DNA from: CAYSTL01 sp964516805 | Lineage (GTDB): Archaea; Thermoplasmatota; Thermoplasmata; Halarchaeoplasmatales; Halarchaeoplasmataceae | Length of the DNA: 20,592 bases | Assembly (NCBI GenBank): GCA_964516805.1 | Contig: CAZEXI010000037.1 | Span: forward strand, 1-20,592 | Direction of reading: 5' to 3' | In this document: positions 7,165-14,289 of the stretch, piece after piece | Numbering within the stretch: the first letter of the stretch is position 1 | Layout of the letters: every line of letters begins with the position of its first letter | Position numbers and translations under genes: made by a program | Notes under the pieces: generated by a model | What the model was told of the DNA's origin: nothing | The model's database searches: none | Seen by the model: the letters and a program-made list of their open reading frames with translations, nothing else

Positions 7165-7961
7165 ACCGCACAGCAGGTTCTATATTTCTCGACATCGTAT
7201 CTTTTTTGGGCCCAACTTTTGGTTCTCTTAGAAGGTATAACGATCCCTTCAACTCCATGTTTTATGGATTCTATCTCTAGTTCTGATCTACCTCTTTCTC
7301 TCATGCATCCTACTATAACCTCTGCATCTGTATTTTCCACAGCATAATCTACCACGGAAAGAAAATCTTCTTTCGCTACCGTATGACCGAAATCAGAAGG
7401 TATGAGTGAGTTAAGGATGATCTTATCCGATCTAGAAACTGTGTCGATGGCATTATATTCTCCTACAATATCACCCTCATCCAGACCAACAGTAACATGT
7501 GGTACTACATCTATTCCTGCTTCAAATAAACGGTTATAACCTTTCTGATAATTTTTAATTTCTAAACCCAATCCATATATCTTATCGATGGTTTCATCGC
7601 TGCCTATCATATCATAAGACACAACATCGATATTTGATTCCTTTATCTGTCCTATGTCTTCCTTAGAGGGGATTCCAGTATGAACATTGACTGTAAGATC
7701 AGTTCTCTTTTTGATTTCCTTTAATACAGGGTAATAATCACCTATCGGAACTTTACCATTTTGATCGGTACCTCCACTCAAAAGGAAACCATTTCCGCCC
7801 TCTTTAGATAATTTTAACGCTTTATCCAGCAGTTTATCAGGAGTTTTTACTGGTATCATATTATTAAGATACTTGCCCTCACAATGTGGACAGTTCAAAG
7901 AGCAGTGATGACCCGTCACCGATAAACTGGGGAACTTCTTTCCTGGATAGTAGAACTCCAT
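7158..7961 (-). CDS. Radical SAM protein related to biotin synthase (COG1856-like)
   Basis: This 267-residue protein carries the radical SAM iron-sulfur motif Cys20-x3-Cys24-x2-Cys27 in GHHCSLNCPHCEGKYL, and a following LLSGGTDQNG segment typical of the SAM-binding region. It fits my recollection of the archaeal 'uncharacterised homologue of biotin synthetase' group. The C-terminus carries a CysCys pair in YRTCCAVQ. The substrate is unknown; some archaeal lipoyl synthases were found among biotin-synthase-like radical SAM proteins, so sulfur insertion is one possibility. ATG at 7961 is preferred over the TTG at 7964; a GTTATATG TATA box (7987-7994) is placed for a nearly leaderless transcript. 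It converges on and slightly overlaps the plus-strand membrane protein gene. Confidence 0.85.
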   Translation of the reverse strand: MEFYYPGKKFPSLSVTGHHCSLNCPHCEGKYLNNMIPVKTPDKLLDKALKLSKEGGNGFLLSGGTDQNGKVPIGDYYPVLKEIKKRTDLTVNVHTGIPSKEDIGQIKESNIDVVSYDMIGSDETIDKIYGLGLEIKNYQKGYNRLFEAGIDVVPHVTVGLDEGDIVGEYNAIDTVSRSDKIILNSLIPSDFGHTVAKEDFLSVVDYAVENTDAEVIVGCMRERGRSELEIESIKHGVEGIVIPSKRTKSWAQKRYDVEKYRTCCAVQ

Positions 7962-7986
7962 CAAAACCTACGAGTAAGTTCTTTCA

Positions 7987-8028
7987 TATAACATTAATGG
8001 AAATTATCAGGAAAACGATTTTATATGC
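7987..8028. promoter_or_regulatory. Divergent TATA boxes for the radical SAM gene and the DUF4129-like gene
   Basis: GTTATATG on the minus strand (7987-7994) predicts a transcript start near 7964, next to the ATG at 7961. TTTTATAT on the plus strand (8021-8028) predicts a start near 8051, exactly at the GTG start of the next gene. Both would give leaderless or near-leaderless mRNAs. Confidence 0.55.
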
Positions 8029-8050
8029 ATTCGACGTAAATTTACTATAG

Positions 8051-8938
8051 GTGGACTGTACGGATAAAAATAAACTGTTTGTTTTAGCCATCTTGCTTGT
8101 TCTCTTAGCTTCTTGGTTTATCGGTAACTTTCTTTATGTGATGGTCAAATCGACCTCTGAATTGGATTCACCTGTAATTTCAACCGAGGATATTGGCGAG
8201 AGGATAAGTGGTGAAGATGATTCAAACCTATTCAGGATCTTACTGACGATCTTTATCATCATCCTGATCATAATGCTCTCCGTCACGATCATCGGCATAT
8301 TATTTGAATCCGATATGGCCTTATTGACCCAGATCTCTGTAGTAATTTTGGTTGTTCTGGTCTCTACAACTATATTTGCTATCAGGCTAGATGATGATAA
8401 TAGTACCGCAGAGGCGGAAGATTCTATTTATAGAGATTTTGATATCCCGACCGGAAAGGATATTTTTGATAAGACTAGATCATATGGAAACATTATCTTG
8501 CCTATAATCCTTATCAGCATATCCCTTTTGATCATAACCGAGCTGAGACGGAATAGTAAAAAAGAAATCGATGTTGACGAATTTTTCGAGATCGATGAAG
8601 AAGAGAAAAAAAGTCGAAGTAAAGATGATATCTCATCTGAATTTGAAAATATAAGGAATGAACTGAAGGCGGATAAAGGTGTTAGAAATGCTATCATAAA
8701 GGCCTACAAAAACATGATGAATATCTTTGAAAAAGAAGGGATAGAATTTGATCCATCTATGACTTCTAGAGAATTCATGAACTATGCCATGACAAATTTC
8801 GATGTTTCAGATGAAACTATCTCAGATATAACAAATCTGTTCGAAGAGGCTAGGTACAGTTCACATGAACTCGATGAACCATATAGAGAACAGGCCTTCA
8901 AAGATCTAAAGAAACTTGAAGAGGAACTTAAAGGCTGA
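8051..8938 (+). CDS. Membrane protein with C-terminal DUF4129-like domain
   Basis: This 295-residue protein has four hydrophobic helices (about 9-31, 61-84, 91-111, 147-163) and then a charged cytoplasmic part. Residues 208-285 resemble DUF4129: an AIIKAYKNMMNIFEKEG helix, a TSREFMNYA segment and the hallmark LFEEARYSSHEL. DUF4129 proteins are usually found with MoxR-type ATPases, DUF58 proteins and transglutaminase-like proteins, none of which is nearby. The role is therefore unknown. The start is GTG; the TATA box at 8021-8028 would begin the transcript right at it. No Shine-Dalgarno sequence is present, which agrees with leaderless translation. Confidence 0.8.
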   Translation: MDCTDKNKLFVLAILLVLLASWFIGNFLYVMVKSTSELDSPVISTEDIGERISGEDDSNLFRILLTIFIIILIIMLSVTIIGILFESDMALLTQISVVILVVLVSTTIFAIRLDDDNSTAEAEDSIYRDFDIPTGKDIFDKTRSYGNIILPIILISISLLIITELRRNSKKEIDVDEFFEIDEEEKKSRSKDDISSEFENIRNELKADKGVRNAIIKAYKNMMNIFEKEGIEFDPSMTSREFMNYAMTNFDVSDETISDITNLFEEARYSSHELDEPYREQAFKDLKKLEEELKG

Positions 8939-8981
8939 GTAGTAAAAAACGTTTTAAACGTCTGAAAACTTGACGAGTTTG

Positions 8982-9272
8982 ATGAAAAAGAAACAACGGT
9001 ACATAGCATTCGTGATAGAAGGATCAACCACTGATCGGAAGGATATGATAAACAAGATAAGAGATAATTTCAGTTACGATGAGTATCAGGAGATCTCACC
9101 ATGGTTGACTGTTTTCACTGGAGATAAAGGTATAGTTAGATGCAATCACGACAAAAAGAAAAAGGCTGTAGAAATCTTGAACTCTATCAAGATAGATGAT
9201 GGAAAAGTAAAAACGATAACAACGAGTGGTACGATAAAGAAAGCGAAGGAAAGGTTGTTTGAAGATGAATGA
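8982..9272 (+). CDS. rnp2: Ribonuclease P protein component 2 (Pop5 family)
   Basis: Pop5 is a protein subunit of archaeal RNase P, which trims the 5' leader of pre-tRNA; it pairs with Rpp30 and contacts the catalytic RNA. Diagnostic features are RYIAFVIEG near the start, KGIVRCNHDKKKKAVEIL in the middle and the family C-terminal pattern TTSGTIKKAKERLF. I start at the ATG at 8982, giving 96 residues beginning MKKKQRYIAF; a TTG at 8970 in the same frame would add four residues. The stop overlaps the start of the COG1031 radical SAM gene, so the two are probably co-translated. Confidence 0.85.
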   Translation: MKKKQRYIAFVIEGSTTDRKDMINKIRDNFSYDEYQEISPWLTVFTGDKGIVRCNHDKKKKAVEILNSIKIDDGKVKTITTSGTIKKAKERLFEDE

Positions 9273-10914
9273 TAGTTTGGAGCTCTGTAAGAACGATATC
9301 CGGGAAAGAACTAACGTTCTCATCATAGACGGTTATGTTGACGAGCCCAGTCTTTTAGGTGTACCACCCTATATATCTCCAGAACCCAGATTGCTCTGCG
9401 GTGTACTGGAGGAATATGGTTTAGATTGGGAGTACATCACAGCAGATGAATACAGAAACTACGGATTGCCGGTCGCTGATAAGATCATCGTTCATGGTGG
9501 TGTGACAGTACCAGGAAAGTACCTGAGCGGTAAACCATTGACTGAAAAGGAAGCCGAAGATATTGCTGAAAAAGCTGTGGTTGAAACCTTCTTGGGTGGA
9601 CCTTTGGCTAGATTCTCCGATATCAAAGGGTATAATTACTATTCTAAAAAAGATCTCTCAGCCTATTTTTATGAGTATCTGAACGGAAAAGAGGAAGATA
9701 GATGGACAACCCTCGATGAAAGGAACAGGTGGTTGGTAAAAGGGTCTGAAGTGGTGAAAAGACACCCGATGTTTCCAGATCCATTATTGGCAGAAATAGG
9801 TGCCTACAGAGGATGTCCGAGATATATCACTGGCGGTTGTTCATTCTGTTCTGAACCATTGTACGGAAAACCGGAATTTAGAGAGCAGGAAGATATAATC
9901 AAAGAGATAAAAGCACTTTATGATCTTGGCATAAGACACTTCAGACTAGGAGGTCAATCCTGTACATTCAGCTACAAAGCTGAAGGTATCGGTGAAAGAG
10001 AGATCCCAAAACCAGTACCTAAAGAAATAAAAAAATTGTTCAAAGGCATATGGGACGGATGTGATGACATCAAAGTACTTCACGTCGATAACGCGAATCC
10101 AGCCGTCATCGCAAACCATCCGGAAGAATCAGATGAAATACTGAGATATCTAACAGAATACACAACCAGCGGAAATGTTCTGTCCTTGGGTATAGAATCC
10201 GTTGATGAAAAAGTTATAAAAGCAAATAATCTAAACTCAAACACTGAAGAAGTCAAGAAAGCGGTGAGGATGATAAATCAAGCAGGAGCAGAAAAGGGAG
10301 ATTGTGGAATGCCAAAGCTGCTTCCCGGTCTTAATTTTCTAGCAGGGCTGAAGGGTGAAAGTCCTGAATCTTATGAAAAAAATTATGAATTTTTGAAAGG
10401 TCTGCTCGATGAAGGCCTTCAGCTCAGACGGATAAATATAAGACAGATAATTTCTCAGGACGATGATTTTGACGTAAAATATAAGAGTGAATTCAAAGAG
10501 TTCAAAGAAAAAGTCAGGAAAGGTATCGACAGACCGATGCTTGAAAGGATCTTACCTCAGGGGACAGTCCTTAAGGACGTTTATATGGAAAAAAGAGAGG
10601 GAAAGAAAACCTTTGGAAGACAGGTTGGAAGTTATCCACTGCTAGTCGGCGTTGAATACCCGTTAGAGCTGGGAAGATACTACGATATCGTTGTGACAGA
10701 TTATGGTTACAGGAGTGTGACTGGAATACATCATCCCTTCATCCTAAACGATGTTTCTTTCAAACAGTTAAAAGCGATCCCAGGCATAGGTAAAAAAAGA
10801 GCAGCAACTATTTTCCGAAAACAACCGAAAACTAAAAGCGACTTGAAACATATCATCGATAATGAGAAAGAACTGGAAAAAATAATTAAATTTGTTCAGT
10901 TCGAGGGAGATTGA
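9265..10914 (+). CDS. Radical SAM protein with C-terminal helix-hairpin-helix (COG1031-like)
   Basis: This 549-residue protein belongs to an archaeal group described as radical SAM enzymes with a C-terminal HhH motif. The iron-sulfur motif is the long-spaced Cys-x7-Cys-x2-Cys in GCPRYITGGCSFC (near residues 184-195). The N-terminal 120 residues (NVLIIDGYVDEPSLLGVPP...) form the usual leading domain. The tail near 497-523 is a helix-hairpin-helix (LKAIPGIGKKRAATIF), which normally binds nucleic acid non-specifically, so an RNA or DNA substrate is plausible but unproven. The start chosen is ATG 9265, which overlaps the end of the Pop5 gene by 8 bp; a TTG at 9259 is an alternative. A UPF0282-type gene follows after 6 bp. 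Confidence 0.9.
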   Translation: MNDSLELCKNDIRERTNVLIIDGYVDEPSLLGVPPYISPEPRLLCGVLEEYGLDWEYITADEYRNYGLPVADKIIVHGGVTVPGKYLSGKPLTEKEAEDIAEKAVVETFLGGPLARFSDIKGYNYYSKKDLSAYFYEYLNGKEEDRWTTLDERNRWLVKGSEVVKRHPMFPDPLLAEIGAYRGCPRYITGGCSFCSEPLYGKPEFREQEDIIKEIKALYDLGIRHFRLGGQSCTFSYKAEGIGEREIPKPVPKEIKKLFKGIWDGCDDIKVLHVDNANPAVIANHPEESDEILRYLTEYTTSGNVLSLGIESVDEKVIKANNLNSNTEEVKKAVRMINQAGAEKGDCGMPKLLPGLNFLAGLKGESPESYEKNYEFLKGLLDEGLQLRRINIRQIISQDDDFDVKYKSEFKEFKEKVRKGIDRPMLERILPQGTVLKDVYMEKREGKKTFGRQVGSYPLLVGVEYPLELGRYYDIVVTDYGYRSVTGIHHPFILNDVSFKQLKAIPGIGKKRAATIFRKQPKTKSDLKHIIDNEKELEKIIKFVQFEGD

Positions 10915-10920
10915 TTCAAA

Positions 10921-12000
10921 ATGGAGAAGATAAAGGTCGAACCCATTTGGTCAGACAGCATGGGTGCAAAAAGCCTATGTGTGAAGGTGAGCACCGAGGA
11001 TACGACTATCATGATAGATCCATCTGCTGCTGTGATGCAGAAAAGTTATCCTATGGATGCTGAAAGAAAATATCAGATTCTGGTCGATGCGAAGGATAAG
11101 ATAACAGAAGAAGCCGAGGGTGCAGATCATATGATCGTTACGCATTACCATTACGACCATCATTTCTTACCCAAGGATGAGCACTTAGACTTCTCGAAAA
11201 TATTTGGAGATAAAAAAGTCTGGATAAAAAGTCCTAACGAATGGATTAATTACTCTCAGTGGAAGAGGAGCAGAAAATTTCTCAGATCGCTCATAAATTA
11301 TAAACAGGAGAGACAGGAAGTCACATCTCTTGATGAGTACGAGTTTGAATCGGAGAACAGAGAATATGAAGATCCGCTAGACGACCTACCCATGTTACAG
11401 GAGATAGATGAGGGTGATTATGCGGATAGGAGAGAAGAACTCCACAAAAAATGGAGAAAAAAGTTCAAAAAAAGGACTGAGATGTGGAACGATAAAAAGC
11501 ATTTGAAAGAACCCTCTGAAAATGATATCTATTTTGCTGATGGTAAATGTTTCACAGATGGAGACACAACTGTCAGATTCACTGAGCCTCTATTCCATGG
11601 TATCGAGTATTCAAAAACTGGTTGGATCATCGCAGTGGTAGTGGAAAAAGAGGATGAAAAATTCCTATATACTTCAGATATACAAGGTCCAACTATCGAA
11701 GATTACGCTCACTGGATCATCGAAGAGGATCCTGATTTTTTGATCATGGATGGACCAGCCACATACCTTCTAGGTTTTATGCTAAATAATTTTAACTTCA
11801 ATCGTTCGATCGAAAACGCAATCCGTATCATCGAAGAAACGGACACTGAAACTATACTGTATGACCATCATCTAACCAGAGAGAAGAATTTTAGAGAAAA
11901 GACACAAAAAATCTGGGATGCTGGAGAGGAATCTGAAGGAACGTTATTGACTTACAGAGGATACCTGGAAGATAAGCCTGCTCTGGTTGAGGAACTGTGA
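10921..12000 (+). CDS. Metallo-beta-lactamase-fold hydrolase, UPF0282 family
   Basis: This 359-residue protein has the metal-binding signature HYHYDHH at residues 75-81, preceded by the SMGAKSLCVKV opening and an IMIDPSAA strand typical of UPF0282. Later histidines and aspartates (LFHGIEYS, YTSDIQGP, LIMDGPATYL, YDHHLTRE) supply the remaining metal ligands. It is longer than the roughly 300 residues I expect of the family; a highly charged segment at about 110-200 accounts for this. The reaction is unknown; the fold allows phosphodiesterase or nuclease chemistry. The 6-bp gap to the radical SAM/HhH gene and the overlap further upstream suggest one transcript with Pop5. Its TGA abuts the TGA of the convergent gene. 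Confidence 0.88.
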   Translation: MEKIKVEPIWSDSMGAKSLCVKVSTEDTTIMIDPSAAVMQKSYPMDAERKYQILVDAKDKITEEAEGADHMIVTHYHYDHHFLPKDEHLDFSKIFGDKKVWIKSPNEWINYSQWKRSRKFLRSLINYKQERQEVTSLDEYEFESENREYEDPLDDLPMLQEIDEGDYADRREELHKKWRKKFKKRTEMWNDKKHLKEPSENDIYFADGKCFTDGDTTVRFTEPLFHGIEYSKTGWIIAVVVEKEDEKFLYTSDIQGPTIEDYAHWIIEEDPDFLIMDGPATYLLGFMLNNFNFNRSIENAIRIIEETDTETILYDHHLTREKNFREKTQKIWDAGEESEGTLLTYRGYLEDKPALVEEL

Positions 12001-12525
12001 TCAATCTATCCTTTTGAGATTATCCTTGTATCTATGGGAGAACGAGGAATAGTTCTCTTTCATCTCTGTCCATTTCTCTTTGTACTCCTCGCCTATCTTT
12101 TTTATAATCTTAGCAGGTATACCGACTGCTACGGAATCTTCTGGTACTTCCTGACCATTTCTAACGACCGCACCTTCACCGACTACTCCCCATCGTCCTA
12201 TTTCTGCATCATCACTCACTACTGAACCCATGCCGATCACAGCATAATCTCCCACTGTTGCTCCATGTATTATCGCGGCATGCCCTACAGATACCCATTC
12301 ACCGATCACGGTCTCTTCACCCGGCCTAGCATGTATAACGCAATTCTCCTGCACGTTGCTCCTGTCACCTATCTTTATCGTCCCATAATCTCCTTTTATC
12401 CTAGCTCCAGGAGCGATAAAACATTCCTCACCAATCTCAACATCACCTATCACTGTTGCAGTCTCGTGAACGTATGAACTATCTGCAATATCGGGAACCC
12501 GACCCTCGAACTCGTAAACCGCCAT
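12001..12525 (-). CDS. Gamma-class carbonic anhydrase-like hexapeptide-repeat protein
   Basis: This 174-residue protein forms a left-handed beta-helix, recognised by repeated hexapeptides such as VIGDVEIGEECFIAPGARI. Three histidines (His65 in VIHARPG, His82 and His87 in GHAAIIHG) stand where zinc ligands lie in gamma-carbonic anhydrases. It lacks the acidic loop and N-terminal extension of Cam, so it is closer to the CamH or YrdA type. Interconversion of CO2 and bicarbonate is likely but not assured, because many CamH-like proteins are untested. It has its own promoter region next to a perfect palindrome at 12560-12572. Confidence 0.88.
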   Translation of the reverse strand: MAVYEFEGRVPDIADSSYVHETATVIGDVEIGEECFIAPGARIKGDYGTIKIGDRSNVQENCVIHARPGEETVIGEWVSVGHAAIIHGATVGDYAVIGMGSVVSDDAEIGRWGVVGEGAVVRNGQEVPEDSVAVGIPAKIIKKIGEEYKEKWTEMKENYSSFSHRYKDNLKRID

Positions 12526-12544
12526 GATTAGGTATTGAATTTGT

Positions 12545-12607
12545 TCTAATTAATACTATTGGAAACTTTCCATCCAAGGTAATAAATATTCAAGGTTTTA
12601 TTATATG
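12545..12607. promoter_or_regulatory. Divergent promoter region with a perfect palindrome TGGAAA-C-TTTCCA
   Basis: TGGAAACTTTCCA occupies 12560-12572 and is a 6-bp perfect inverted repeat around one base. A minus-strand AT-rich TATA candidate (about 12548-12557) for the carbonic-anhydrase-like gene lies right beside it. A plus-strand TATTATATGA element (about 12598-12607) serves the coiled-coil gene. The position suits an operator for the minus-strand gene. Confidence 0.4.
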
Positions 12608-12626
12608 ATACACTCAGGGTGACAGG

Positions 12627-13565
12627 ATGAAATACAGGTTGGACGAGAAGATCAGAGAAGTAAAAAAGGAATTGAGAAAGTGCGAAAAGAGTAGAAGGGA
12701 ACTTGAAGACATAAATGATATATTGCCACAAAAACAAGAGAGATTAGATGAATTGGAACAAAGGTTAAAAGATGAATCTGAAGATGTTGAAAGATTAAAA
12801 TCATTGACTATTTCTTCTTTTATCCATTCTGTTCTAGGTGACAAAAGCGATAAACTCGAAAAAGAAAAACAGGAATACCTTGAAGCAAAGCTGAAATACG
12901 ATTCTTATGAAAATACAGTTTCGTCTCTAGAAGAGGAAAAAGAAAGATTGCAAAGGATTGTCTCTGATGAAGATGAATTAGAAGATAGATACAGAGAACT
13001 ACTTAAAGATAAGAAAAATAAGCTCGTCGAATCGGATCACAAGAACGCAGAAAACATCATAAAACTGACAGAGAGGAGAGATAACTTGAAGGAAGATCTA
13101 AAAGAGATCAACGAAGCGGATCAGGCTGCCAGCGAACTGGTATCATCTATTGAGGTCATGCTTAGTTATATAAGGAGTGCTGAGAATTGGGGGACCTTAG
13201 ATATGCTGGGTGGAGGAATAATATCCACTGCACAAAAGCATTCTAAATTGGACAAGGCAAAGGTGCATTCAGAGGAGGTCCAAGATAGACTCCAAAAATT
13301 TCAGATCGAGCTCTCTGACGTGGACATGAACTTCGATATGGGATTGGATCTGGATTCCTTTAGCAGAACTGCAGATTATATCTTCGACGGGCTCATAGTG
13401 GACTGGTTCGTTCAATCCAAGATAGGAAAGGCCGCTTCTAAATCTAGGAAGCTAAAAGATGAAGTGATAAGGATCACTCAAAAATTAGAGGATCAGAAAG
13501 AGGATATTAAAAGAAGGTTAGAAGATATAGAGGATAAGAGGAAAAAGCTCATAGAAAATTCATAA
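12627..13565 (+). CDS. Long coiled-coil protein of unknown function
   Basis: This 312-residue soluble protein has no signal peptide or membrane helix. Residues 1-65 and 85-165 are Lys/Glu-rich heptads, and a final coiled-coil segment covers about 270-310. Between them is a non-coiled segment with ENWGTLDMLGGGIISTAQKH (about 187-206) and then an FQIELSDVD stretch. I recall that a similar NWGT-DMLGGG motif occurs in uncharacterised bacterial coiled-coil proteins, which would suggest a family shared across domains, but I cannot confirm this. GGTGA eight bases before the ATG supports the start. Nob1 follows 44 bp downstream with its own TATA-like element. Confidence 0.85.
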   Translation: MKYRLDEKIREVKKELRKCEKSRRELEDINDILPQKQERLDELEQRLKDESEDVERLKSLTISSFIHSVLGDKSDKLEKEKQEYLEAKLKYDSYENTVSSLEEEKERLQRIVSDEDELEDRYRELLKDKKNKLVESDHKNAENIIKLTERRDNLKEDLKEINEADQAASELVSSIEVMLSYIRSAENWGTLDMLGGGIISTAQKHSKLDKAKVHSEEVQDRLQKFQIELSDVDMNFDMGLDLDSFSRTADYIFDGLIVDWFVQSKIGKAASKSRKLKDEVIRITQKLEDQKEDIKRRLEDIEDKRKKLIENS

Positions 13566-13609
13566 ATGCCAAAAACTATATTAGTTAATTAAAAGAGAAG
13601 GAATAACAT

Positions 13610-14086
13610 ATGAAATACGTACTTGACACTTCAGCGATACTATCCGGAAAGGATATACCTCTAGGTGAAAGTTTATACATACCTCCGAAGGTACTGGACG
13701 AGATCAAAGAAGGGGGTAGATGGTATAGAAAGCTTCAATACATGAGGGCTGCTGGTCTAGATGTTGTGAGTCCGCCTGGAAACTTGATAGAAGAGGTTCA
13801 AAGAGAAGGAAATCAAACTGGAGATTCTATAAGACTTTCTGAGACTGATGTGGAGGTTCTAGCTCTGGCCCTCTACGTCGAAGGAACTATAATCACTGAC
13901 GATTATTCGATACAGAATCTAGCGAAACATATGGACCTCGATTATCAAGGTCTAGCACAGGAAGAGATAGACGAAGAGTACGAATGGAAATACAGGTGTA
14001 CAAAGTGCAGAAGATGGCACAAAGAACCTTTGGACGAATGTCCCGTTTGTGGTGGAGAAGTCAAAAGTGCAAGATTAGTAAGGTGA
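13610..14086 (+). CDS. nob1: Endoribonuclease Nob1 (PIN domain plus zinc ribbon)
   Basis: Nob1 cleaves the 3' end of pre-16S rRNA during small-subunit maturation. The PIN domain occupies about residues 1-120, with Asp6 in LDTSA, a central acidic SETDVEVLALAL and the late ITDDYSIQNLA providing the metal-binding acids. A zinc ribbon follows, with Cys130, Cys133, Cys144 and Cys147 (CTKC...CPVC). The 158 residues are standard for archaeal Nob1. A TATA-like ACTATATTA at about 13576-13584 and an AAGGA before the ATG fit the start. A hairpin with a T-rich tail lies just downstream. Confidence 0.93.
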   Translation: MKYVLDTSAILSGKDIPLGESLYIPPKVLDEIKEGGRWYRKLQYMRAAGLDVVSPPGNLIEEVQREGNQTGDSIRLSETDVEVLALALYVEGTIITDDYSIQNLAKHMDLDYQGLAQEEIDEEYEWKYRCTKCRRWHKEPLDECPVCGGEVKSARLVR

Positions 14087-14106
14087 TCTTTTTCTTCGTA
14101 TATGAC

Positions 14107-14130
14107 CTAAAAACCATTTTTTAGTTCTTT
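14107..14130 (+). terminator. Hairpin plus T-rich tail after nob1
   Basis: CTAAAAA-CCAT-TTTTTAG (14107-14124) is a 7-bp perfect stem with a 4-base loop, followed by TTCTTT. An additional T-rich run (TCTTTTTCTT) directly follows the stop codon. Archaeal termination depends on such U-rich tracts; the hairpin itself may be incidental. Confidence 0.5.
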
Positions 14131-14153
14131 TAAGAGAGAATCAATATTAACAC

Positions 14154-14246
14154 TCATGAGAAATACATGAACAATAAAGCGATTATGATCAGGAGTATTA
14201 ACCCGCCAACTAATCGCCAGATCACTTCTTTAGAGATCAGATCCAT
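14154..14246 (-). CDS. Putative 30-residue single-span membrane miniprotein
   Basis: Reading the minus strand gives an ORF that opens MDLISKEVIWRLVGG, continues with about 15 hydrophobic residues (LILLIIIALLFMY) and ends FS-TGA. A good Shine-Dalgarno sequence, AGGTG, lies six bases before the ATG. The layout is an amphipathic start then one transmembrane helix, as in many small membrane subunits. It lies 43 bp after the Cys-rich Fe-S gene on the same strand and may be co-transcribed with it. No family is recognised, and an ORF this short can arise by chance; the Shine-Dalgarno sequence and hydrophobic pattern are the arguments for it. Confidence 0.5.
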   Translation of the reverse strand: MDLISKEVIWRLVGGLILLIIIALLFMYFS

Positions 14247-14289
14247 ATATTACACCTAGCAATAATTAAAAATCATCTCATATTTAAAC

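Noticed and set aside
14087..14289. tRNA or small structured RNA between nob1 and the Fe-S gene
   Set aside because: No cloverleaf, box C/D or other RNA motif was found; the terminator-like hairpin and the miniprotein ORF account for most of it.
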